A DNA stretch of 6,815 nt from an uncultured Atopobium sp. (GTDB lineage Bacteria; Actinomycetota; Coriobacteriia; Coriobacteriales; Atopobiaceae): contig CAMPCT010000118.1 in NCBI GenBank assembly GCA_946647055.1, positions 1 to 6,815 on the forward strand. Direction: 5' to 3'. Within the stretch, counting starts at the first letter, position 1. The number at the start of each line of letters is the position of its first letter. A program made the position numbers and the translations under genes. This document shows positions 1-5,667 of the stretch, one piece after another. The notes under the pieces are model-generated. The model was given only the letters and a program-made list of their open reading frames with translations. It did no database searches and was not told where the DNA came from.

Positions 1-402
1 GGGGAGGACCTCTCGCTTGGTTGCGACCTCATCGTGGGCTTCCCCGGCGAGACGGAGGACGACTTCGCCACCTCGCTCGCCCTCTGCGAGCAGTGCGGGT
101 TCACGCGCATGCATGTCTTCCGCTACTCCAAGCGTCCCGGCACCCCCGCTGCCACCATGGACGGCCAGGTCCCGGCGCAAGAGATGTCACGACGTGCCCG
201 CGAGGCCCGTGAGCTCGCACGACGCATGCGACTCGACGCCGCCCGCGCCCGTGTGGGCAAGGTCGAGCTCGTGACCATGGAGTATCCCGAGCAGGGCGTC
301 TCGGGCGGCCTCTTTGACGTGCACGTCAAAGGCCATCGCCCGGGTGAGCTTGTGTCGGTTGGCATCATCGCGACCGATGGCGACGTCCTCGTCGCGGGAT
401 GA
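1..402 (+). CDS. mtaB: tRNA N6-threonylcarbamoyladenosine methylthiotransferase MtaB, C-terminal part
   Basis: The frame is open from base 1, so the start lies upstream; 133 codons are visible before TGA at 400-402. MtaB enzymes are radical-SAM proteins that add a methylthio group to t6A37 of tRNAs decoding ANN codons. The visible part begins near the end of the radical-SAM core, with the family block DLIVGFPGETEDDF followed by HVFRYSKRPGTPAATM, which is characteristic of the MiaB/RimO/MtaB superfamily and closest to MtaB in wording. The last ~48 residues (GKVELVTMEYPEQG...GDVLVAG) fit a TRAM RNA-binding domain. The N-terminal methylthiotransferase domain and the CxxxCxxC cluster are outside the window. 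MiaB or RimO are the alternatives; RimO is less likely because its 'YSxxxGT' block and TRAM spacing differ. MtaB next to phoH/ybeY is a common gene neighbourhood in Gram-positive bacteria. Confidence 0.85.
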   Translation, partial: GEDLSLGCDLIVGFPGETEDDFATSLALCEQCGFTRMHVFRYSKRPGTPAATMDGQVPAQEMSRRAREARELARRMRLDAARARVGKVELVTMEYPEQGVSGGLFDVHVKGHRPGELVSVGIIATDGDVLVAG

Positions 403-420
403 GTCATACAAGCTGCGCCC

Positions 421-493
421 TGTGGCATATAAACCCATTTCCAATTCCGCATACTGACCACAAGGTTATACTGTTTCAGTGTTCTGGTATGTT
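421..493 (+). promoter_or_regulatory. AT-rich promoter-like region upstream of the DUF5648 protein gene
   Basis: This is the only AT-rich patch in the gap between mtaB and the next gene. Three -10-like hexamers are visible: TATAAA at 428-433, TATACT at 467-472, and TATGTT at 488-493 preceded by TGG (485-487), an extended -10 arrangement. None has a convincing -35: ATTCCG at 444-449 is 17 bases before TATACT but matches the consensus poorly. A promoter here is expected because the downstream gene is functionally unrelated to mtaB and is 168 bases away. Which hexamer is used cannot be decided from the sequence. Confidence 0.35.
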
Positions 494-547
494 CCGGCCT
501 TTAGGTTGGTGATCGTCCCGGGCGGCAGGATGCCGTCGCAAAGGCGG
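494..547 (+). promoter_or_regulatory. Foldable 5' leader of the DUF5648 protein gene
   Basis: A nested fold is visible. GCCTTT (497-502) is the exact reverse complement of AAAGGC (540-545), and the stem extends past a bulged G496 by CC (494-495) with GG (546-547). Inside it, 521-537 forms a 7-bp hairpin (GGCGGCA / TGCCGTC, one G-U pair) with a GGA loop. No T-run follows, so it is not an intrinsic terminator. It ends just before the ribosome-binding site at 552. I do not recognise it as a known riboswitch class; in GC-rich DNA such a fold may be chance. Confidence 0.25.
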
Positions 548-570
548 TCGCGGAGGGGGAGAGTGCAGCA

Positions 571-1626
571 ATGAGACTACGTTCGTCAAATGGTGCCACT
601 AACCGTCTGGAGGGGATGTGCGGTCGCAGGTTGCTTGCGCTCGCCCTGGCCGTTCTCGCCCTGGCAACCGTCCTCCTTGCCCCTGTGCATGCCTATGCCG
701 AAACGATGGAGATGGCACCGCGCGAGAAGAGCGGTTATGAGGAGTCCATGTCTGTCAACAAGTGGAAGACGGGGACCTTTACCACAGCCCAGAGCACGAC
801 GGGTTACTGGTATCCCGACGTCTACAAGTTCACCGTCTCCACGTCGGGCACCTACTCGCTCATGCTCGAGACCCAGAGTGCCACCTATAAGTCCAGCGGT
901 CTTATTCTCATGCTGGCTGACTACTACAAGAAGGATTCAAGCGGGACGTCAATCGACCCGATTGGCTGGATCGGCGTGACGGGTGTTCCCATGGGGTACT
1001 GCCTCGAGGTCACTCTTGAGCCGGGAACGTATTGGATTGCGATTGGCGATGCCCACGACATCTACTACGGCATTAAGTCGAGCAGCAACTATAACGTCGA
1101 GACCTTCTCCGACGACATATACAGCTTCCTCAATGGCTACAACTTCGATGGTGCGTTCGTCGGCTCCTATCGCGTGGGCATCTTCAGCCGTCCCGCTGGC
1201 TCCGTTCCCGTGTACCGCATGTACAACACGCGCACGTCCGAGCACCTCTACACCAAGAGCGTCAAGGAGTACAACTCCTGCGGCATCGGCAACTACAGGG
1301 ACTGGCGTCAGGAGGGCATCGCCTGGTATGCTCCCAAGTCTTCCTCGACCCCGGTCTACCGCCTCTACAACAAGGGCCTGCTGGTGCACCACTACACCAG
1401 CAACAAGAACGAGAAGAACAAGCTCGTCTCCCAGTATGGCTGGAGGGACGAGGGCGTTGCCTTCTACTCCGACGATGCGCATGGCATGCCGCTGTACCGC
1501 CTGTACAACGGAAACATCAAGCCTCCCCAGCACCACTACACGAGCAGTGCCGGCGAGCGTGACTCGCTCGTCAAGAAGTACGGTTGGCGCTATGAGAGCG
1601 TGGGCTTCTACGGCATGAAGCGCTAG
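571..1626 (+). CDS. Secreted protein with PPC-like N-terminal domain and three DUF5648-type repeats
   Basis: The 351-residue product starts at ATG 571, chosen because GGAGGGGGAG at 552-561 lies at good distance; an in-frame ATG at 616 has its purine run directly abutting and is less likely. Residues 1-43 look like a signal peptide: basic start, hydrophobic LLALALAVLALATVLLAPV, and AYA before a probable cut after A43. Residues ~45-200 resemble a bacterial pre-peptidase C-terminal (PPC) beta-sandwich (YKFTVSTSGTYSLML, LEPGTYWIAIGDA). The C-terminus has three repeats of 45-48 residues starting at P213, P261 and P307. Each carries P-[VL]-YR-[ML]-YN, then H-[LH]-YT, then a W/GWR-x-E-[GS]-[IV]-[AG]-[WF]-Y ending. 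This is the signature of DUF5648 (PF18885), which is of unknown function and common in secreted proteins of Gram-positive bacteria. There is no LPxTG motif, transmembrane anchor or catalytic domain, so it is probably released or non-covalently surface-bound. A ligand cannot be inferred. A strong hairpin follows at 1679. Confidence 0.85.
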   Translation: MRLRSSNGATNRLEGMCGRRLLALALAVLALATVLLAPVHAYAETMEMAPREKSGYEESMSVNKWKTGTFTTAQSTTGYWYPDVYKFTVSTSGTYSLMLETQSATYKSSGLILMLADYYKKDSSGTSIDPIGWIGVTGVPMGYCLEVTLEPGTYWIAIGDAHDIYYGIKSSSNYNVETFSDDIYSFLNGYNFDGAFVGSYRVGIFSRPAGSVPVYRMYNTRTSEHLYTKSVKEYNSCGIGNYRDWRQEGIAWYAPKSSSTPVYRLYNKGLLVHHYTSNKNEKNKLVSQYGWRDEGVAFYSDDAHGMPLYRLYNGNIKPPQHHYTSSAGERDSLVKKYGWRYESVGFYGMKR

Positions 1627-1646
1627 AGACGCCCTCGGATGCGTCT
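1627..1646 (+). repeat. Short inverted repeat after the DUF5648 protein gene
   Basis: AGACGC (1627-1632) and GCGTCT (1641-1646) form a perfect 6-bp stem with an 8-base loop immediately after the stop codon. It is not followed by a T-run, so on its own it is not a convincing intrinsic terminator. It may protect the mRNA 3' end or be chance. Confidence 0.25.
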
Positions 1647-1672
1647 GGCACACCGCCTTCACGCGTAAACGC

Positions 1673-1678
1673 TAGAAT
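1673..1678 (+). promoter_or_regulatory. Possible -10 element for the phoH operon (TAGAAT)
   Basis: TAGAAT matches the -10 consensus at five of six positions and lies 52 bases before the phoH ATG. No good -35 hexamer is present 16-18 bases upstream, and there is no TGn extension, so this is a weak call. Support comes from context: phoH follows a strong terminator-like hairpin, so its operon needs a promoter near here. Initiation about seven bases downstream (~1685) would start the transcript inside the hairpin's 5' arm. Confidence 0.35.
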
Positions 1679-1712
1679 GGCCTGTGGCGCATTTCCGCGT
1701 CACAGGCCTTTT
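1679..1712 (+). terminator. Rho-independent terminator-like hairpin before phoH
   Basis: GGCCTGTGGCGC (1679-1690) pairs with GCGTCACAGGCC (1697-1708). This gives a 12-bp stem with one G-U pair (1687/1700) and a six-base loop ATTTCC, followed directly by TTTT (1709-1712). It is the strongest hairpin in the window and fits termination of transcripts coming from the DUF5648 protein gene. It ends only 17 bases before the phoH start codon. It could therefore act instead as an attenuator or 5' stabiliser for phoH mRNA, if transcription begins upstream of 1679. Confidence 0.7.
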
Positions 1713-1729
1713 CCCATTCTCGGAGGACC

Positions 1730-2674
<945 letters not shown>

Positions 2675-2682
2675 GAACGCGC

Positions 2683-3192
2683 ATGCTGAGCAACCTCGAC
2701 ATCGACGCGGCGGAGGGCATGGAATTCCCGCTTGATGAGGACGAGCTCTCGTCGATCTGCGACGCCGTCCTCACTGCCGAGGGCGTGACGCGCCCCTGCT
2801 ACGTCTCGCTGTCCCTGGTCGACGACGACGAGATGCGCGGGCTCAACCTCGAGTGGCGCGACGTCGATGCGGTGACCGACGTCATATCGCTCGAGTGCGA
2901 GCGCCCCGATGACCCCGACCTAGCGGAGGACGAGCCCTGCGAGCTCGGCGACATCGTCCTTGCCCCCAACTTCGTGGCGACGCAGGCCACCTCGTTTGGC
3001 ACCACCTTTGCCGACGAATGCCGCCTGCTCTTCGTCCACGGCCTGCTTCACCTCCTGGGATACGACCACATGGAGCAGGACGAGGCGCTCGAGATGCAGG
3101 CACGCGAGGAGGACATCCTCGCCGTCATACCCACCGACGGGACGCTCACAGACGTCGTCCTCACACGGCACCGGGAGGAGGATGACGCATGA
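2683..3192 (+). CDS. ybeY: Endoribonuclease / rRNA maturation factor YbeY
   Basis: The 169-residue product carries the family's zinc-binding signature HGLLHLLGYDH, giving H119, H123 and H129 in HxxxHxxxxxH form. Upstream, MRGLNLEWRDVDAVTDVISLE corresponds to the conserved 'LN..wR..d..TDVLSF' block, and ELGDIVLAP is the next conserved block. YbeY is a single-strand-specific, metal-dependent RNase that takes part in 16S rRNA 3'-end maturation and ribosome quality control. The first ~20 residues (MLSNLDIDAAEGMEFPLDED) are acidic and variable. ATG 2683 is the first start after the phoH stop; the SD is weak (AGGAA at 2673-2677, overlapping the phoH stop codon). The stop TGA overlaps the next start in an ATGA, which indicates translational coupling to the kinase gene. 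Confidence 0.96.
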   Translation: MLSNLDIDAAEGMEFPLDEDELSSICDAVLTAEGVTRPCYVSLSLVDDDEMRGLNLEWRDVDAVTDVISLECERPDDPDLAEDEPCELGDIVLAPNFVATQATSFGTTFADECRLLFVHGLLHLLGYDHMEQDEALEMQAREEDILAVIPTDGTLTDVVLTRHREEDDA

Positions 3193-3563
3193 TTCCCGGG
3201 TCCAAGGAGGAGCACGCAACCTTCGTCAAGAGCTTTGGCTTTGCCATCCAGGGCTTCAGGATGGCCCTGCAGGGGGAGCGCAACATCAAGGTCATGCTTG
3301 GCGTTGGTGCGCTTGCCGTCGTGCTGGGCATCGTATGCGGCATCGACGCCACCGGATGGGGCGTCATCCTGCTTGGCTGCGGCGTGGTGCTGTGCGCCGA
3401 GCTCTTCAACACCGCCATCGAGACCATCGTCGACCTCGTGTCCCCCGAGTACCACCCGTTGGCAGGACGGGCCAAGGACGTCGCGGCAGCGGCCGTGTGG
3501 GTCCTGAGCGTCTTCGTCGCCCTCGCGGGAATCGCGGTCTACCTGGGAGCGCTGTTGGGCTGA
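3189..3563 (+). CDS. dgkA: DgkA-family integral membrane kinase (diacylglycerol or undecaprenol kinase)
   Basis: The 124-residue product has the size and layout of the DgkA family: an amphipathic N-terminal stretch (SFGFAIQGFRMALQGERN) and three hydrophobic segments at about residues 34-52, 55-70 and 98-123. The catalytic block AELFNTAIETIVD has E71, N74, E78 and D82 matching the conserved E-x2-N-T-A-I-E-x3-D motif. A second conserved piece is GRAKDVAAAAV. In Gram-positive bacteria this family usually phosphorylates undecaprenol to recycle the cell-wall lipid carrier, so UdpK is the likelier activity here; sequence alone does not decide between lipids. The start overlaps the ybeY stop by four bases (ATGA). 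In many Firmicutes the next gene is cdd (cytidine deaminase) and then era; here a peptide gene takes that place. Confidence 0.93.
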   Translation: MIPGSKEEHATFVKSFGFAIQGFRMALQGERNIKVMLGVGALAVVLGIVCGIDATGWGVILLGCGVVLCAELFNTAIETIVDLVSPEYHPLAGRAKDVAAAAVWVLSVFVALAGIAVYLGALLG

Positions 3564-3579
3564 CGCCCGCTGACCATTG

Positions 3580-3586
3580 AAGGAGA
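3580..3586 (+). promoter_or_regulatory. Strong ribosome-binding site of the peptide gene (AAGGAGA)
   Basis: AAGGAGA ends four bases before ATG 3591 and is the best Shine-Dalgarno match among the operon's internal genes. It decides the start of the 74-residue peptide gene. It also suggests high translation relative to the neighbouring era, which has no clear site. Confidence 0.7.
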
Positions 3587-3590
3587 CACC

Positions 3591-3815
3591 ATGGAGTTCA
3601 ACGACCTGACCCCCGAGCTGAAGGAACGGGCTCGCGCCTGCAAGACCACCGAGGAGCTCGTGGCGCTCGCGCGTTCCGAGGGCATCGAGCTTTCTGACGA
3701 ACAGCTCGAGGCCTTCTCGGGCGGCGGCATCTGGGACGATTGCAGCGGGCTTGGCAGCGACTGCAACTGCTACAGCGACTGCTACACCGATTGCGTTGCC
3801 ATCAAGTTCGTGTAG
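3591..3815 (+). CDS. Nif11-like RiPP precursor peptide with five-cysteine core
   Basis: This is a 74-residue peptide with a two-part build. Residues 5-42 (DLTPELKERARACKTTEELV..LARSEGIELSDEQLEAF) match the Nif11-like leader pattern: a helical ELKERA segment, then 'T-x-EEL-x-x-LA-x-x-x-G-[IF]-x-[LI]-[ST]-x-E-x-LEA'. It ends in S43-G44-G45, a double-glycine site of the type cut by C39 peptidase/ABC exporters. The remaining 29 residues are the putative core, with C51, C58, C60, C64 and C68 spaced C-x6-C-x-C-x3-C-x3-C. Three cysteines sit in S-D-C or T-D-C triplets (56-58, 62-64, 66-68), and a hydrophobic tail VAIKFV closes the peptide. Known Nif11-leader peptides are modified by lanthionine synthetases or radical-SAM enzymes; neither is encoded in this window, so any enzyme must act in trans. 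The gene lies 27 bases after dgkA on the operon strand with a strong RBS. A non-RiPP role, such as metal binding, remains possible. The final product and activity are unknown. Confidence 0.85.
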   Translation: MEFNDLTPELKERARACKTTEELVALARSEGIELSDEQLEAFSGGGIWDDCSGLGSDCNCYSDCYTDCVAIKFV

Positions 3816-3819
3816 CGTC

Positions 3820-3842
3820 CGAGGCGGTCTGCCCGCACCTCG
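3820..3842 (+). repeat. Imperfect inverted repeat between the peptide gene and era
   Basis: CGAGG (3820-3824) pairs with CCTCG (3838-3842), and CGG (3825-3827) pairs with CCG (3833-3835) across a five-base loop, leaving two bulged bases (3836-3837). There is no T-run. It lies in the 42-base gap just after the peptide gene and could mark a processing or 3'-end stabilising hairpin between it and era. It is short enough to be chance. Confidence 0.25.
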
Positions 3843-3857
3843 TAGATTGGATACGCC

Positions 3858-4757
3858 ATGACATTCCGGAGTGGCTTCGTGGCACTCGTGGGACGCCCAT
3901 CCGTGGGCAAGTCCACGCTGCTCAACGCCTGTGTGGGTGAGAAGGTCGCCATCACGAGCCCCGTCGCGCAGACAACGCGTCGCCGCATGCGCGCCGTCGT
4001 CAACACCCCCGACGCGCAGCTCGTCATCGTCGACACCCCGGGCCTCCATAAGCCCAAGGACGCCCTTGGCAAGGAGCTCAACCGCGCCGCCCTGGGAGAG
4101 CTTGCCGACGTCGACTGCGTCGCCTTCCTCGTCGACGCAACCAAGCCCGTCGGCAGGGGTGACGCCTGGGTCGCAAGCCATGTGGACGCGTGTGGCGCCG
4201 GCTACAAGCTCCTCGTCATCACCAAGGCCGACCTCGCCGACCAGGCGCAGGTCCTGTCCCAGCTCGAGGCCGCACAGTCCCTCGCACGCTTTGACGACGC
4301 GCTCGTGGTGAGTGCGACCGAGGGCTTCAACGTCGACTCCTTCGTGAAGCTCGTCTCGGAGCACCTCCCCGAGGGACCGCGATGGTTCCCTGAGGACGTC
4401 GCCGTTGACGCCACCGACGAGGAGCTCGTGGCGGAGTTCGTGCGCGAGAAGGTTCTGCTCAATTGCCGCCAGGAGGTGCCGCACTCCGTAGGCGTCATCT
4501 GCGACGAGATGACCTGGGCAAAGGACGGCCACGCCTCCATCCGCTGCACGGTGCTCGTCGAGCGCGAGAGCCAGAAGGCGATCGTCATCGGCAAGGGCGG
4601 TTCCATGATCAAGCGTATCGGCACCGAGGCGCGCAGGGACATCGAGCACCTCTTCAACGACGCAAAGGTCTTCCTCGACCTCGAGGTGCGCGTACAGCCC
4701 CTCTGGCGTCGTGACGCCAACGAGATACGTCGTCTGGGTTACGACGCGGGGGAGTAG
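3858..4757 (+). CDS. era: GTPase Era
   Basis: The 299-residue product has the full length and two-domain layout of Era, a GTPase that binds the 3' end of 16S rRNA and acts in small-subunit assembly. The GTPase domain has G1 GRPSVGKS (12-19), G2 around T39-T40 (AQTTRRR), G3 DTPG (59-62), G4 TKAD (122-125) and G5 SAT (152-154). G4 carries Thr instead of the canonical Asn, a variant that I recall from actinobacterial Era. The C-terminal KH domain holds IVIGKGGSMIKRIG (242-255), the RNA-binding GxxG loop. An in-frame TAG at 3843 excludes a longer ATG/GTG/TTG start, so ATG 3858 is firm even though no clear Shine-Dalgarno sequence precedes it. Era and YbeY in one operon fit a shared role in 16S rRNA 3'-end maturation. 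Confidence 0.97.
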   Translation: MTFRSGFVALVGRPSVGKSTLLNACVGEKVAITSPVAQTTRRRMRAVVNTPDAQLVIVDTPGLHKPKDALGKELNRAALGELADVDCVAFLVDATKPVGRGDAWVASHVDACGAGYKLLVITKADLADQAQVLSQLEAAQSLARFDDALVVSATEGFNVDSFVKLVSEHLPEGPRWFPEDVAVDATDEELVAEFVREKVLLNCRQEVPHSVGVICDEMTWAKDGHASIRCTVLVERESQKAIVIGKGGSMIKRIGTEARRDIEHLFNDAKVFLDLEVRVQPLWRRDANEIRRLGYDAGE

Positions 4758-4760
4758 CGC

Positions 4761-5510
4761 GTGGCCCGTACGAAGACCTACCGAACGCGTGCGATCGTGC
4801 TCAGGCAGACCAAGCTGTCCGAGACCGACCTCATCCTCACCCTGCTTGGCGATGACGGCTGCGAGCATCGTGCGGTGGCGAAGGGCGCACGCAAGCCAGG
4901 AGGTCGCCTTGCCGGCCGCAGCGAGCTCTTTGACGAGGTCGACCTCCTCATCGCCCGTGGTCGTAACCTGGGCGTGGTGACCGAGGCGCAGCTGGTGGAC
5001 GCCCATCGGCCCCTACGAGACGACATCGACCGCATGAACGCCGCATTCTGCGTGCTTGAGGTTGCTCGGCTCACCTGCTTCGAGGACGCGCCCGACGCCT
5101 TCCTGTATCCCATCTGCTCGCGCGCGCTGCGTGCCTGCGAGGAGGCCTCGGACAGGGCGCACCTCGACCTGGTCGTCGCCGCCTACGCCTTCAAGGTGCT
5201 GGCACATGGCGGCTGGTACCCACAGGTAGGGGAGTGCGTCGCCTGTGGTGACGAGCATCCCACGCGCTTCTCGGTGCTGGCCGGAGGGGCGCTCTGCGAG
5301 AGCTGCTCGCGTGACGTCGAGGGGGCGGAGCCCCTGGACTCGCGCCAGTTCGCATGGGTTCGCTCGCTGCTGATGCTCACGTTCGACCAGCTACTGGCGG
5401 CAGAGGTCGACGAGCCTACTGCCGCGCTGCTCGTGAGCCTCTCGCACGCCTGGGCCTCGACCCATCTTGACGCCCGCCTTCCCAGCTTCGAGTTCCTGTC
5501 TGGGATGTGA
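4761..5510 (+). CDS. recO: DNA repair protein RecO
   Basis: The 249-residue product has RecO's usual length and domain order. Residues ~1-80 fit the N-terminal OB-fold (TYRTRAIVLRQTKLSETDLILTLLGDDG...VAKGARKP). A helical middle follows, then a zinc-finger-type C159-x2-C162 and C179-x2-C182 pair (CVACGDEHPTRF...CESC). RecO anneals ssDNA and loads RecA with RecR in recombinational gap repair. The GTG start at 4761 is preceded by GGGGGAG (4748-4754), which lies inside the last codons of era, and only three bases separate it from the era stop. The two genes are therefore closely coupled. An era-recO pair is a common arrangement in Gram-positive bacteria. The product's C-terminus (SFEFLSGM) ends the operon run. 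Confidence 0.95.
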   Translation: MARTKTYRTRAIVLRQTKLSETDLILTLLGDDGCEHRAVAKGARKPGGRLAGRSELFDEVDLLIARGRNLGVVTEAQLVDAHRPLRDDIDRMNAAFCVLEVARLTCFEDAPDAFLYPICSRALRACEEASDRAHLDLVVAAYAFKVLAHGGWYPQVGECVACGDEHPTRFSVLAGGALCESCSRDVEGAEPLDSRQFAWVRSLLMLTFDQLLAAEVDEPTAALLVSLSHAWASTHLDARLPSFEFLSGM

Positions 5511-5521
5511 CGCGCCTGGGA

Positions 5522-5540
5522 CCGCGTGACACCACGCTGG
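5522..5540 (+). terminator. Weak hairpin after recO
   Basis: CCGCGTG (5522-5528) pairs with CACGC (5533-5537) and GG (5539-5540) with T5538 bulged, leaving a four-base ACAC loop. It is 12 bases after the recO stop, at the expected position for the end of the phoH-recO operon. It lacks a T-run, so it may be a non-canonical terminator or only a 3'-end hairpin. Confidence 0.25.
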
Positions 5541-5597
5541 GGATGGATCGGCAGAAGACGACTGAGCTAGGCCACAAGTTAAAGATGCTTTGATGGA

Positions 5598-5620
5598 ATG
5601 CCTGCACTACGTGCGGGCAT
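5598..5620 (+). repeat. Near-perfect inverted repeat upstream of the surface protein gene
   Basis: ATGCCTGCAC (5598-5607) and GTGCGGGCAT (5611-5620) pair over ten positions (one G-U in RNA) around a three-base TAC loop. It directly abuts the -10-like element at 5620-5628 and is not followed by T's. The placement at the -35 region of the presumed promoter suggests an operator for a dimeric regulator rather than a terminator. Confidence 0.4.
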
Positions 5621-5628
5621 GGGATAAG
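5620..5628 (+). promoter_or_regulatory. Possible extended -10 promoter element of the surface protein gene
   Basis: TGGGATAAG reads as a TGn extension followed by GATAAG, which matches TATAAT at four of six positions. It lies 40 bases before the chosen start codon. No -35 is recognisable at the proper distance, since that stretch is occupied by the inverted repeat at 5598-5620. This pattern would suit an extended -10 promoter or an activator- or repressor-controlled one. Confidence 0.3.
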
Positions 5629-5667
5629 CTGTATATCACGTTCCAGCCCATGGAAGGGAATCCGTAC

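Noticed and set aside
949..1662. A 237-codon minus-strand frame opposite the DUF5648 protein gene
   Set aside because: It is antisense to a gene with signal peptide and three matching repeats; low-complexity Val/Ala/Asp/Gly composition and no RBS-supported start.
4221..4232. TKAD in place of NKxD in Era as a possible loss of GTP specificity
   Set aside because: Thr at this position is, to my knowledge, found in actinobacterial Era proteins, and all other G motifs and the KH GxxG loop are intact, so loss of function is not supported.
3048..5006. A 652-codon open frame on the minus strand across ybeY, dgkA, the peptide gene and era
   Set aside because: It is antisense to genes with clear catalytic motifs. 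Its composition (Val/Leu/Asp/Glu/His-rich, no domain) is what GC-rich, third-position-biased genes produce on the opposite strand.
5543..5593. A 16-codon plus-strand frame (MDRQKTTELGHKLKML) that could be a leader peptide
   Set aside because: The G-run abuts the ATG, there is no attenuator-like hairpin with a T-run after it and no codon pattern pointing to a regulatory amino acid; too short to support.
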